From NCBI GenBank assembly GCA_007125955.1, contig SLCF01000004.1, positions 1 through 51,036 of the forward strand: a DNA stretch of 51,036 bases, given 5' to 3'. Positions 8,020 through 16,859 of the stretch are shown piece after piece. The notes beneath the pieces are model-generated. The model worked only from the letters and a program-made list of their open reading frames with translations, had not been told where the DNA came from and did not search any database. Both the position numbers and the translations under genes were made by a program. This DNA comes from Bacteroidales bacterium. GTDB taxonomy: Bacteria; Bacteroidota; Bacteroidia; Bacteroidales; PUMT01. Every line of letters begins with the position of its first letter. Position 1 is the first letter of the stretch.

Positions 8020-9150
8020 ATGTTTTTCAGGGTTAAAAATTTTGAAAATGGAACAAATGCAAGGTCAGGTTACATCGAAACTGAGCGTGGCATAATTGAA
8101 ACACCCGTTTTTATGCCTGTGGGTTCTGCCGGCAGCGTCAAGGGGGTTAGTCTGGATGAGCTGGAAAACAAAATAAAAGCCAGGATAATACTGGCCAATA
8201 CATACCATCTTTACCTGAGACCGGGTATTGAAGTTATAAATCAGGCCGGCGGTATACACAAATTCACTGGGTGGAACAAACCCATCTTAACCGACAGTGG
8301 CGGGTACCAGGTTTTTTCACTTGCTGAAAACAGGAAACTGACTGAAGAGGGAGCGGTTTTCCGTTCGCATATCGATGGTTCAAGGCACACTTTCACCCCT
8401 GAAAATGTGGTGGATATTCAGCGTATTATCGGAGCCGATATAATAATGGCATTTGATGAGTGTACTCCATATCCCTGCGATTACCGTTATGCAAAGGAGT
8501 CAATGGAACTTACCCACAGGTGGTTTAAAAGAGGGTGGGAACGTTTCAACAGCACTTCTCCCGTATACGGAAAAAAACAATATTTTATCCCCATTGTACA
8601 GGGAAGTACTTATAAGGATTTGCGTCGTGATTCGGCAAATTTTGCTGCCGGATTTGATGCTCCGGGAATAGCTGTTGGCGGACTTTCTGTTGGAGAACCG
8701 GCTGAAATAATGTATGAAATGATAGAAGTTGTAAATGAGGTGCTGCCGGTACACAAACCACGATACCTTATGGGTGTCGGAACTCCTTCCAACATACTTG
8801 AGGCAATTGAGAGGGGAATCGATATGTTCGATTGTGTTATGCCGACGAGAAACGGGCGTAACGGCACTGTTTTCACGTTGCAGGGGGTTATGAACATCAA
8901 GAACCGGAAGTGGAAAGATGATTTCTCCCCGGTTGATCCCGATGCAACCACTATCACAGGTACACAATATTCAAAGGCATACTTGCGTCATTTAATAGTT
9001 TCCGGGGAGATACTCGGGTCTGTTATAGCAAGCATACATAATCTCGGGTTTTATATGTGGCTTGTTGATCAGGCGCGGGAGAAAATTGAATCCGGAGAAT
9101 TCAAAAGCTGGAAGAGATCCGTTATCCAACAATTAAATGCCAAATTATGA
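8020..9150 (+). CDS. tgt: tRNA-guanine transglycosylase (queuosine pathway), zinc-site cysteines missing
   Basis: A 376-residue TIM-barrel enzyme that exchanges guanine-34 of GUN-anticodon tRNAs for preQ1. Clear family motifs are present: ETPVFMPVGSAGSVKG, LTDSGGYQVFSL, IVQGSTYKDLR, GGLSVGEP, and FDCVMPTRNGRNG, the segment carrying the catalytic Asp. The start is set at ATG 8020 because the upstream TTG at 7993 lies in a promoter box and MFFRVKNFENG resembles usual N-termini. Oddly, the bacterial CxCxxC zinc motif reads A309-T-T311-I-T-G314, while the fourth ligand, H340 in SIHNLGFY, remains. The ATGA overlap with the next gene (9147-9150) implies an operon with the Lpt-type permease. Confidence 0.95.
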   Translation: MFFRVKNFENGTNARSGYIETERGIIETPVFMPVGSAGSVKGVSLDELENKIKARIILANTYHLYLRPGIEVINQAGGIHKFTGWNKPILTDSGGYQVFSLAENRKLTEEGAVFRSHIDGSRHTFTPENVVDIQRIIGADIIMAFDECTPYPCDYRYAKESMELTHRWFKRGWERFNSTSPVYGKKQYFIPIVQGSTYKDLRRDSANFAAGFDAPGIAVGGLSVGEPAEIMYEMIEVVNEVLPVHKPRYLMGVGTPSNILEAIERGIDMFDCVMPTRNGRNGTVFTLQGVMNIKNRKWKDDFSPVDPDATTITGTQYSKAYLRHLIVSGEILGSVIASIHNLGFYMWLVDQAREKIESGEFKSWKRSVIQQLNAKL

Positions 9151-10244
9151 ACAAGCCGGGACTGAAAATCCTTGACCTTTACATAATAAAGAAGTTCCTG
9201 GGAACATATTTCTATTCTATAATACTTATAGTAAGTATTGCAGTTGTTTTTGACTTTGCCGAAAGGCTCCACAGGTTCATAGAAAATGAAGCTCCTTTCA
9301 GGGAGATCATATTCGACTACTACATGAACTTTATTCCCTACTTTGCCATACTTTTCAGCTCCCTTTTCACATTTATTGCAGTTATCTATTTTACTTCCAA
9401 AATGGCCTACAGTTCCGAAATAATTGCAATACTTAGCAATGGTATCAGTTTCCGGCGGTTGCTTGTTCCCTATCTTATTTCGGCAACGGTTATTGCGGTT
9501 TTTTCTTTTGTTATGACCGACCAGGTTCTGCCCGGGGCAAACCAGAAACGACTTGAATTTGAGGAGCTCTATTTCCGTGACACACCTCAGAGGTTTGGCC
9601 AAAGAGATATACACAAGCAGATACTTCCCGGCATATATGTTTACCTGTCAAGCTATAGTTTTTCTTCCGATATTGCCTATAATTTTTCAATAGAAAAGTT
9701 CGAGGATGGCAGGCTTGTCTCCAAGCTTATTTCCGATTATGCCCGGTGGGATTCCTCGGCAGCCAAGTGGACACTCAGGAACTATTATATCAGGCATTTT
9801 GACAGGGAGATGGGTGAAACTATTGAGCACGGCCGCACCCTTGATACTACCCTGGTTTTGCATCCCGATGATTTCAGGTTACGTGACAGGTTCGTCGAGG
9901 CAATGAGTCTTGCACAGCTGAACAGCTTTATTGAAGAGAAGAAGATGCGAGGTGATGAAAATATAGAGTTTTATCTGATAGAGAGATACAGCAGGATAGC
10001 ATTCCCGTTTTCCACTTTTATACTAACGGTTATAGGTATGACACTTTCTTCCAGGAGGGTGCGGGAAGGTACAGGATTCCATATCGGTCTGGGAATTTTA
10101 CTCAGTTTTTCATATATATTGTTTATGAGGTTTACCGAGATGTTTTCGATAAGCGGCCTGTTCAGTCCGCTAATGGCTGTCTGGATTCCAAATATACTTT
10201 ACGCTTCAGTAGGTTACCTTCTATACAGGCTTGCACCTAAATAA
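9147..10244 (+). CDS. LptF/LptG-family lipopolysaccharide export permease
   Basis: A 365-residue protein of the YjgP/YjgQ family, the inner-membrane part of the LptB2FG ABC extractor that moves lipopolysaccharide towards the outer membrane. Family topology is visible: two or three N-terminal membrane segments (DLYIIKKFLGTYFYSI, then FIPYFAILFSSLFTFIAVIYF, with EIIAILSNGISFRRLLVPYL), a roughly 150-residue periplasmic jellyroll, and three C-terminal membrane segments beginning RIAFPFSTFILTVIGMTLSS. Overlap with tgt by four bases suggests co-translation, a pairing I recall from other Bacteroidota. Whether it is LptF or LptG cannot be decided. Confidence 0.92.
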   Translation: MNKPGLKILDLYIIKKFLGTYFYSIILIVSIAVVFDFAERLHRFIENEAPFREIIFDYYMNFIPYFAILFSSLFTFIAVIYFTSKMAYSSEIIAILSNGISFRRLLVPYLISATVIAVFSFVMTDQVLPGANQKRLEFEELYFRDTPQRFGQRDIHKQILPGIYVYLSSYSFSSDIAYNFSIEKFEDGRLVSKLISDYARWDSSAAKWTLRNYYIRHFDREMGETIEHGRTLDTTLVLHPDDFRLRDRFVEAMSLAQLNSFIEEKKMRGDENIEFYLIERYSRIAFPFSTFILTVIGMTLSSRRVREGTGFHIGLGILLSFSYILFMRFTEMFSISGLFSPLMAVWIPNILYASVGYLLYRLAPK

Positions 10245-10424
10245 GGAGTTGCTTTTGCTGTTTCTCAATCCGCATATCACGCGGTTAAAAAGATGATGAC
10301 CAATTAATCAATAATAAAATTTTTTTTAATTGAATTGATTTCGTAATGTTGCAATTATTATAATCAGATAATATTTAATGCAGTTATCGGTTAAACACCT
10401 TATTTTTAATAAAATGCTTTGTTT

Positions 10425-11969
10425 ATGGGATTAAAACGAAAAATTCTTGAGCTGCACAAGAAAAGGGAAGCGGTATTGAAGGGAGGAGGCGATAAGGCCA
10501 TTGAAAAGCAGGCAGCCATGGGTAAGCTTACTGCACGTGAGAGGATTATTTCTCTTCTCGATCCTGATTCATTTCATGAATATGATCTTTTTGTGGAGCA
10601 TGAGGCGAGAGATTTCAACATGGACAAGAAAATCCTTCATGGCGACGGTGTTATCATAGGGACTGGAACTATATATGGTGCACCTGTATGTATTTTTGCA
10701 CAGGACTTCACCGTTGCAGGAGGATCTCTTGGAATGATGCATGCCCGCAAGATTACCAAAATAATGGATCATTCACTAAAGCTGAAGGTACCGCTTATCG
10801 GGATCAATGATTCGGGAGGTGCACGTATCCAGGAAGGTGTAAATTCACTGGCTGGATATGGCGAGATATTTTTCAGAAACACCCTTTCCTCGGGTGTTAT
10901 TCCCCAGATTTCAGTTATTCTGGGACCATGTGCCGGAGGAGCAGTTTATTCTCCTGCCCTGACAGATTTTGTGTTTGTGGTGGACAAGATTTCAAAGATG
11001 TTTATAACGGGTCCTGAAGTTATAAAAACAGTTCTCGGTGAAGAGATATCGATGGAAGATCTTGGCGGTGCGAAAGTTCACAGTGAAATAACAGGTAATG
11101 CACATTTCTATGCCAAAAGCGAGGCAGAGTGTTTTGAGCAGATAAAAAAGCTTGTTTCATTCATTCCATGGAACAATATTAAAAAAGCCAAGGCTTTTGA
11201 GCCAAAAGAACCCAAATCAGAGTACAAAGTATCCGAAATAGTTCCCGGCGATCCTCGTCAGCCTTATGATGTAAGGGATGTAATAAAGGGAATTGTTGAC
11301 GATTCTGACTTTTTTGAGATCCAGGAGAACTGGGCTGCCAATATAGTTATAGGTTTCGGAAGGATGAACGGGGAGACTATAGGATTCGTTGCAAATCAGC
11401 CCCTCGTGCTTGCAGGGGTGCTTGATGTCGATTCATCAGACAAGGCTGCAAGGTTCATCCGTTTCTGTGATGCTTTCAATATTCCAATTATAACTCTGGT
11501 TGACCTACCAGGCTATCTGCCCGGTGTTGACCAGGAACACATGGGAGTGATCAGGCACGGGGCAAAAGTGCTTTATGCATACAGTGAAGCTACTGTCTCA
11601 AAGATTACGGTTATACTGAGAAAAGCATACGGAGGAGGCTATATCGCTATGGCTTCGCGCCATCTCAGAGCCGATTTTGTATTTGCATGGCCTACAGCGG
11701 AGATAGCTGTTATGGGACCGGAAGGTGCTGCAAATATAATATTCCGTAAGGAGATAATGGAAGCAGAAGATCCTGATAAGATGAGAAAACAGAAAGTGAA
11801 GGAATACAAGGAAAAGTTTGCAAATCCATATGTTGCAGCAGCAAGAGGGTATGTCGATTCGGTTATCGAACCGGAAGAAACACGCAAGCTAATTCTTCAT
11901 GCCATAGATGTTTCAGACAGCAAATCGGTTTTCCTGCCGCAAAAGAAACACGGCATTCCTCCGTTTTAA
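10425..11969 (+). CDS. Acyl-CoA carboxyltransferase subunit (propionyl-CoA carboxylase beta / methylmalonyl-CoA decarboxylase alpha)
   Basis: A 514-residue carboxyltransferase with two crotonase-like halves. Family blocks are GKLTARERIISLLDP, FTVAGGSLGMMHARKI, NDSGGARIQEGVNSL, GPCAGGAVYSPALTDF, LVDLPGYLPGVDQEHMG and the C-terminal KKHGIPPF. It transfers carboxylate between biotin and propionyl- or methylmalonyl-CoA. A TTG two codons upstream of the ATG is ignored. The gene is followed after 22 bp by a biotin carrier but no biotin carboxylase. The pair could therefore be part of a sodium-pumping methylmalonyl-CoA decarboxylase, or a carboxylase whose other subunit is elsewhere. MeaB at 30 kb supports a methylmalonyl-CoA pathway in this organism. 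Confidence 0.9.
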   Translation: MGLKRKILELHKKREAVLKGGGDKAIEKQAAMGKLTARERIISLLDPDSFHEYDLFVEHEARDFNMDKKILHGDGVIIGTGTIYGAPVCIFAQDFTVAGGSLGMMHARKITKIMDHSLKLKVPLIGINDSGGARIQEGVNSLAGYGEIFFRNTLSSGVIPQISVILGPCAGGAVYSPALTDFVFVVDKISKMFITGPEVIKTVLGEEISMEDLGGAKVHSEITGNAHFYAKSEAECFEQIKKLVSFIPWNNIKKAKAFEPKEPKSEYKVSEIVPGDPRQPYDVRDVIKGIVDDSDFFEIQENWAANIVIGFGRMNGETIGFVANQPLVLAGVLDVDSSDKAARFIRFCDAFNIPIITLVDLPGYLPGVDQEHMGVIRHGAKVLYAYSEATVSKITVILRKAYGGGYIAMASRHLRADFVFAWPTAEIAVMGPEGAANIIFRKEIMEAEDPDKMRKQKVKEYKEKFANPYVAAARGYVDSVIEPEETRKLILHAIDVSDSKSVFLPQKKHGIPPF

Positions 11970-11991
11970 TATTTCTAACCCAACTGTTCTT

Positions 11992-12327
11992 ATGAAGAAG
12001 AATGATTGTGAAGGTAAAAAAAAGAGGTGCCGTTCACTTTTAATTGAAGGCACAAAGTACAAGACTTATCTTAACAAGAAATATGAAAACCGCAAATTCT
12101 GGAAGAAGAAGGATGAGAAGAAAATATTCACCTTTATTCCCGGAACTGTGGTCAAGCTTTATGTAAAAAAGGGTCAGCTTGTCAAGAAAGGAGAGCCCCT
12201 TTTATTGCTTGAAGCTATGAAAATGCGGAATATAATAACATCTCCGGCTGAGGGAAAGATCAGGAAACTAAAAGTAAAGGAAGGCGGGAAGCTGAAAAAG
12301 GACCATTTGATGGCCGAGCTGGAATAG
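11992..12327 (+). CDS. Biotin carboxyl carrier protein of an acyl-CoA (de)carboxylase
   Basis: A 111-residue protein with a Lys-rich N-terminus and a C-terminal biotinyl domain (about residues 45-111). The biotin site EAMKM has its lysine at K77, and FIPGTVVKLYVKKGQLV and ITSPAEGKIRKL flank it. The frame stays open upstream into the 3' end of the carboxyltransferase gene, but the ATG at 11992 is the first sensible start and falls 22 bp after that gene's stop. The N-terminus lacks the Pro/Ala-rich linker usual in decarboxylase gamma subunits and is basic instead. It partners with the carboxyltransferase just upstream. Confidence 0.9.
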   Translation: MKKNDCEGKKKRCRSLLIEGTKYKTYLNKKYENRKFWKKKDEKKIFTFIPGTVVKLYVKKGQLVKKGEPLLLLEAMKMRNIITSPAEGKIRKLKVKEGGKLKKDHLMAELE

Positions 12328-12382
12328 AGTTCCCTGACCTGTTAATCAGGCTTAAATGGAGTACGGTCTGTTAAAACTATTA

Positions 12383-13951
12383 CTACTCTTTTTCCTTAAG
12401 TTTTTCAAGGTCGGGTACCCCTTTCACCTGGTAATCTTTTTTAAGTGCTTTTACAAGGCTTATACAGCACACCATAACAATTATGCTTTGCGGAAGCCCC
12501 GCAGATATGGATGCTGCCTGCAGGGCACTTAACCCGCCAGCGAGAAGCAGTGCAGCAGCTGCAGCTCCTTCAGAAACACCCCAGAATATACGGGTTCCTA
12601 CAGGAGGGTCGGGATTCCCGCCTGATGTGACCATATCGTCCACAAGTGATCCGCTGTCGGATGATGTTATGAAAAATATTACAACCAAAAGAATTCCCGC
12701 CCATTGTGTTACCTGGGCAAAAGGAAGATTGCTCAAAAGGGCATTAAGCGACATAGCCACATTTTCATTTACAATTTCACTTATTCCACCTTGTCCGATC
12801 ATTTCAATATGCATTGCGGTTCCACCGAATACTGAAAACCATAAAAAAGTTATCATGGTAGGTATAAACAGAACGAAGAAAATAAACTCCCTTATGGTAC
12901 GTCCTTTTGAGATACGGGCCAGAAATATTCCTACAAATGGTGACCAGGAAAGCCACCACCCCCAGTAAAAAAGAGTCCAGTTTGCCTGCCAGTCTGAATC
13001 CGGTCTTAAGTCAAGCCAGAGGCTGGTGCTGATCATATGCTGGAGATAATCACCAAAAGTGTTAATAAGGATATTGATCTGGTAAAGTGTAGGTCCTGCA
13101 ATAAAAACAAACAACATCAGCAATATCATAATTATAATATTGGCCATGCTCAACAGCCTTATACCCCTTTTAACTCCTGAAACTACTGATATTACTGCTA
13201 TAGCCGTAATAACACCAATAATTATAATCTGGTTGTCTGTGCTGTAAGGAACGTTTGCCATAGCGTTTATTCCCGAGTTGATCTGCATTGCACCAAGACC
13301 CAGCGATGTTGCAACGCCCAGAAGTGTTCCTATGGTGCAAAAGGCATCGGCTAAATGACCGATCCAGCCGTGAATTTTTTCCCCGATGAGAGGGTAAAAA
13401 AGTGATCGCGGAGCAAGCGGGAGCTTATGACGGAAATGGAAATAGGATATCCCCAGTGCAAATATTATGTAAATGGCCCAGGGGTGAAAGCCCCAGTGGA
13501 AAAAAGAGAAGCGCATGCTCTCCTCAAATGCACGAATGCTTTCCGGTTCCGCTTTTGGCGGGGCTGCATAGTGCATAATAGGTTCTGCAACACCCCAGAA
13601 GACAAGTCCCATACCCATGCCTGCTGCAAATATCATGGAAAACCAGCTAAAACGGCTGAATTCGGGTTTAGCATTTTCTCCTCCCAGCCGTATTTTTGAA
13701 TACTTGCTGAAAAGCAGCCATAAAACAAAGATCAGAAAGGAGAAAACCAGGATTATATAATACCATCCGAAGTTATGTGCAATAGATTTTAGAATGTAGT
13801 TAAAAAAATTGCCTGCAGCTTCAGTCCATACGGTTCCGTAAATTATTATGGCCAGCACCCCCAAAGCGGCTCCCAGAAAGACAGGGGGGTTCACTTCTTT
13901 TGAAAACCAACTATACAGTTTTTTAAAAAAGGCATGCAAGTATTTAGCCAT
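12383..13951 (-). CDS. BCCT-family transporter (betaine/choline/carnitine type)
   Basis: A 522-residue, roughly 12-segment inner-membrane carrier. The family hallmarks are the glycine-rich FAAGMGMGLVFWGVAEP in segment 3, the aromatic block FYWGWWLSWSPFVGIFLARISKGRTIREF in segment 8, and SSDSGSLVDDMVTSGG. BCCT proteins import trimethylammonium compounds such as glycine betaine, choline or carnitine by sodium or proton coupling, often for osmoprotection. The short C-terminal tail (KDYQVKGVPDLEKLKEKE) lacks a long osmosensing extension like that of BetP. The gene is convergent with the biotin carrier gene, and substrate is not predictable. Confidence 0.95.
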   Translation of the reverse strand: MAKYLHAFFKKLYSWFSKEVNPPVFLGAALGVLAIIIYGTVWTEAAGNFFNYILKSIAHNFGWYYIILVFSFLIFVLWLLFSKYSKIRLGGENAKPEFSRFSWFSMIFAAGMGMGLVFWGVAEPIMHYAAPPKAEPESIRAFEESMRFSFFHWGFHPWAIYIIFALGISYFHFRHKLPLAPRSLFYPLIGEKIHGWIGHLADAFCTIGTLLGVATSLGLGAMQINSGINAMANVPYSTDNQIIIIGVITAIAVISVVSGVKRGIRLLSMANIIIMILLMLFVFIAGPTLYQINILINTFGDYLQHMISTSLWLDLRPDSDWQANWTLFYWGWWLSWSPFVGIFLARISKGRTIREFIFFVLFIPTMITFLWFSVFGGTAMHIEMIGQGGISEIVNENVAMSLNALLSNLPFAQVTQWAGILLVVIFFITSSDSGSLVDDMVTSGGNPDPPVGTRIFWGVSEGAAAAALLLAGGLSALQAASISAGLPQSIIVMVCCISLVKALKKDYQVKGVPDLEKLKEKE

Positions 13952-14127
13952 TCGGTCTTATTTTGCAATTCAGGATTATCACAAACTTATCAATTAAGAA
14001 GTTTTTAAAAAAATTAATTTCAGTTGGGCGGATTTAATAAGTGCATATTTATCCTGTTAAATATTCTGATTTTTGAAATAAACGGGAGTCTATACAATAT
14101 ACTGTTGATAAGCATCTCTATATGCAG

Positions 14128-14976
14128 TCAGATTTCAAAAATTTCGTTTTGACATTTCCCTTCCCATACAAAGCAATTTTCCAGGGAATTCCTGATTATA
14201 TGTGCGGACCGGTTTTCAAATAAACCGTAACATGCTGAGCCGCTGCCTGACATGGATGCATAAACGGCACCTTTTTCAATCAAAGATTTTTTGATAGTTT
14301 CAATGAAAGGGTATTCCCTGAATACAATTTCCTCAAAATCATTTACAATATGGTCCTGCCAGCTTTCCGGGGGGAGTTTAACAATCTCTTTCAATGAATG
14401 ATCCGGTTTTTTGGGCTTAATTTGCGAATAAGCCCACGCAGTTTCAATTTTTATTCCGGGATGAACTATAACTATACGATATTTTTCCAGGTTCAGTTTT
14501 GTTTCACTGAACAGATTTCCTGTTCCGGTAGCAAATACCGGTTTGTTAACCATAAAAAAAGGTGAGTCGCTTCCTGTTTTACCGGCTGCATTTTTCAAAG
14601 CTGCCTCATTCAGTTTCAAATCAAAAATTTTATTGAGTCCCATTACTGTGAAAGCCGCATCTGATGATCCGCCCCCCAGTCCGGCACCCGCAGGTATCAC
14701 CTTATGCAGGTGAATATTGACTCCGGGAAGGCTGAACATCTTTGACATTTCACTGTAAGCCTTCATGCAGAGGTTTTTTTCAGGAGGGGAATCAACAGCT
14801 ACTCCCGTTACAGTTAACCGGGATTGTGAGTTGTCCTCACCCTTTGCCGGGGTTATTTCCAGTATGTCGCACAATCCGACCGGGCAGAAAACGGTTTCAA
14901 TGTTATGAAAGCCGTCAGACCTTCTGCCAATGACGTTCAGGCCTATGTTGATCTTCGAATTGGGAAAAAGAAGCAT
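14128..14976 (-). CDS. ispE: 4-diphosphocytidyl-2-C-methyl-D-erythritol kinase
   Basis: A 282-residue GHMP kinase of the non-mevalonate isoprenoid pathway, phosphorylating CDP-methylerythritol at the 2-hydroxyl. The N-terminal SKINIGLNVIGRRSDGFHNIETVF block has the catalytic Lys and the substrate-binding DGFH. The ATP loop is PAGAGLGGGSSDAA (residues 95-108), TGSDSPFF follows, and the third GHMP motif is SMSGSGSACYGLF. Length is normal. It is divergent from dnaB across a 181-bp region with promoter-like boxes on both strands. Confidence 0.96.
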   Translation of the reverse strand: MLLFPNSKINIGLNVIGRRSDGFHNIETVFCPVGLCDILEITPAKGEDNSQSRLTVTGVAVDSPPEKNLCMKAYSEMSKMFSLPGVNIHLHKVIPAGAGLGGGSSDAAFTVMGLNKIFDLKLNEAALKNAAGKTGSDSPFFMVNKPVFATGTGNLFSETKLNLEKYRIVIVHPGIKIETAWAYSQIKPKKPDHSLKEIVKLPPESWQDHIVNDFEEIVFREYPFIETIKKSLIEKGAVYASMSGSGSACYGLFENRSAHIIRNSLENCFVWEGKCQNEIFEI

Positions 14977-15045
14977 TGATCTGCAGATGTTTTAGCTGAT
15001 TTGATCCCGGTTGCATATCAGGTGGTATCGCCGGTATGTTTTCAA

Positions 15046-15053
15046 CAAAAATA
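15046..15053 (-). promoter_or_regulatory. Possible -7 promoter box for ispE
   Basis: On the minus strand this reads TATTTTTG, a TAnnTTTG match 69 bp before the ispE ATG. A TTTG lies further upstream but at a 25-bp spacing, longer than usual, so the call is weak. Confidence 0.35.
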
Positions 15054-15122
15054 GAACTTTTTTCAACAATGAACGGTTCAAAATTAAATCAATTTTTATA
15101 GAGCAGTAGAATACAATTTTTT

Positions 15123-15130
15123 TAATTTTG
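15123..15130 (+). promoter_or_regulatory. -7 promoter box for dnaB
   Basis: TAATTTTG matches TAnnTTTG. Its terminal TTG is in frame with dnaB and looks like an alternative start, but transcription would begin about 7 bases later, leaving the ATG at 15158 as the start with a short leader. Confidence 0.5.
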
Positions 15131-15157
15131 AATTTTAATCCACAACATAGAGAAATT

Positions 15158-16681
15158 ATGGCAGGTCAGCCGGGAAAGTACAAAAATCAATCAGTTACCC
15201 ATGAATACGGTAAACTTCCTCCACAGGCAGTTGAGCTTGAAGAGACAGTGCTGGGTGCTATTATGCTTGAAAAAGATGCTCTAATTGCAGTCATAGACCT
15301 GCTTAAGCCTGAAAGCTTCTATAATAACTCCCATCAAAAAATCTATTCCGCTATCCTTGAGTTATCATCAAAGGAGAAGCCCATCGATATACTTACCGTA
15401 ACCGAAGAGCTGAAAAAAAGGAAAGAACTGGAATCGGCAGGGGGAGCAGTTTATATCACCCAGCTTACCAGCCGGGTTGCATCGGGAGCACATATTGAGT
15501 ACCATGCCCGCATAATTGCTCAAAAATACATACAGCGTGAGCTTATAAGGATATCAAGCGAGATCCAGAACAGGGCTTTTGATGAAGCTACTGATGTTGA
15601 TGATCTGCTCGATTATTCAGAGACCGAGCTTTTCAATATAGCAGAGGGCAACATTAAAAAGGAGGCGGTAAAGATCAATAACCTCATAAAGGAAGCAATT
15701 CACCAGATCGAGGAGTCCGGTAAAAGAGATGACCATTTGAGCGGTGTGCCCTCCGGTTTTACCAGGATAGACCGGATAACGTCCGGGTGGCAGAAATCCG
15801 ACCTGATAATCATAGCCGCCCGTCCTTCAATGGGAAAGACAGCTTTTGTGTTGTCTATGACACGAAACATTGCAGTTGAACACAACAGACCGGTTGCTTT
15901 TTTTTCTTTGGAGATGTCTTCATTGCAGCTTGTAAACCGGCTTATTGTGAGTGAGACAAAGCTGCCGTCTGAACGTATCAGGAACGGCAAGTTACAGGAC
16001 TGGGAATGGGAACAGCTGGAATTCAAGATCAAGAACCTGGTGGATGCACCTATATTCATAGACGACACTCCCGCGATCTCGATATATGAGCTAAGAGCAA
16101 AATGCCGCAGATTGAAGCTTCAGCATGATGTGGGTCTTATAATAATCGACTATTTGCAACTGATGACAGGTACGGCCGAAACAAGGGGTAACAGGGAGCA
16201 GGAAGTCAGCATTATTTCACGTTCATTAAAGGCTATTTCCAAGGAGCTGGATATACCTATAATTGCGTTATCACAGCTGAACAGGGCTGTTGAGACAAGG
16301 GGAGGGACCAAACGCCCCCAGCTGTCCGATCTCCGGGAGTCCGGCGCAATTGAACAGGATGCCGACATGGTACTGTTCATACACAGACCGGAATATTACG
16401 GATTCCTTGAAGATGAGGAAGGTAATTCCAATATAGGTATTGCAGAGATAATAATAGCAAAACACAGGAACGGAAGGATTGGTGATGTTAAGCTGAAGTT
16501 TCAGTCAGAGTCTGCTTCTTTTGTTGAGATGGACGAGGAGGTGCCGGTACTGGAAACAGGTTCTCCATCTTCAATAACTTTGGGGTCAAAGATGAACAAG
16601 GATAAAGACGATGATCAGCAGGACAATTATGGGTTTCCATCCAATACTTCATTTGACGATGAGAGATCTGCCCCCTTTTAG
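15158..16681 (+). CDS. dnaB: Replicative DNA helicase
   Basis: A 507-residue hexameric helicase that unwinds DNA ahead of the replication fork. The N-terminal domain starts PPQAVELEETVLGAIML and is followed by a linker helix and a RecA-like motor. The motor has Walker A ARPSMGKT (K227), FFSLEMSSLQLVNRL, Walker B LIIIDYLQLM, and SQLNRAVETR with the arginine-rich LSDLRESGAIEQDADMV. The C-terminal IIIAKHRNGRIGDVKLKF is also typical. There is no intein. The start is ATG 15158, since the upstream in-frame TTG at 15128 lies in a promoter box. The acidic tail ends DDERSAPF. Confidence 0.97.
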   Translation: MAGQPGKYKNQSVTHEYGKLPPQAVELEETVLGAIMLEKDALIAVIDLLKPESFYNNSHQKIYSAILELSSKEKPIDILTVTEELKKRKELESAGGAVYITQLTSRVASGAHIEYHARIIAQKYIQRELIRISSEIQNRAFDEATDVDDLLDYSETELFNIAEGNIKKEAVKINNLIKEAIHQIEESGKRDDHLSGVPSGFTRIDRITSGWQKSDLIIIAARPSMGKTAFVLSMTRNIAVEHNRPVAFFSLEMSSLQLVNRLIVSETKLPSERIRNGKLQDWEWEQLEFKIKNLVDAPIFIDDTPAISIYELRAKCRRLKLQHDVGLIIIDYLQLMTGTAETRGNREQEVSIISRSLKAISKELDIPIIALSQLNRAVETRGGTKRPQLSDLRESGAIEQDADMVLFIHRPEYYGFLEDEEGNSNIGIAEIIIAKHRNGRIGDVKLKFQSESASFVEMDEEVPVLETGSPSSITLGSKMNKDKDDDQQDNYGFPSNTSFDDERSAPF

Positions 16682-16859
16682 TTAATGATCCTCTGTTTCC
16701 AGTATGGCAGATATTTCCCGCCGTTATCAGAGAGAAAACCGGTAAAAACTATTTGGCTTTTAACTTTCTGTTAAGTTAAATATGTTAATTTTACACAAAA
16801 TGAGGGAAATGAAAATTATTCCTGTAAATCGGTAAAATAAAAATAAAACATTAACAGAT

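Noticed and set aside
9069-9614. Open frame of 181 codons on the minus strand across the tgt/Lpt permease junction
   Set aside because: It is antisense to two conserved overlapping genes and shows no recognisable domain.
11908-11991. N-terminal extension of the biotin carrier into the carboxyltransferase gene
   Set aside because: The extra 28 codons overlap the 3' end of the carboxyltransferase gene and carry no biotinyl-domain sequence; the ATG at 11992 is sufficient.
12333-12350. Small hairpin CCTGA/TCAGG between the biotin carrier and the BCCT gene
   Set aside because: Only a 5-bp stem with an 8-nt loop and no T-run; too weak to call a terminator.
12483-12968. Open frame of 161 codons on the plus strand inside the BCCT gene
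   Set aside because: Antisense shadow of a conserved transporter with no family-like sequence.
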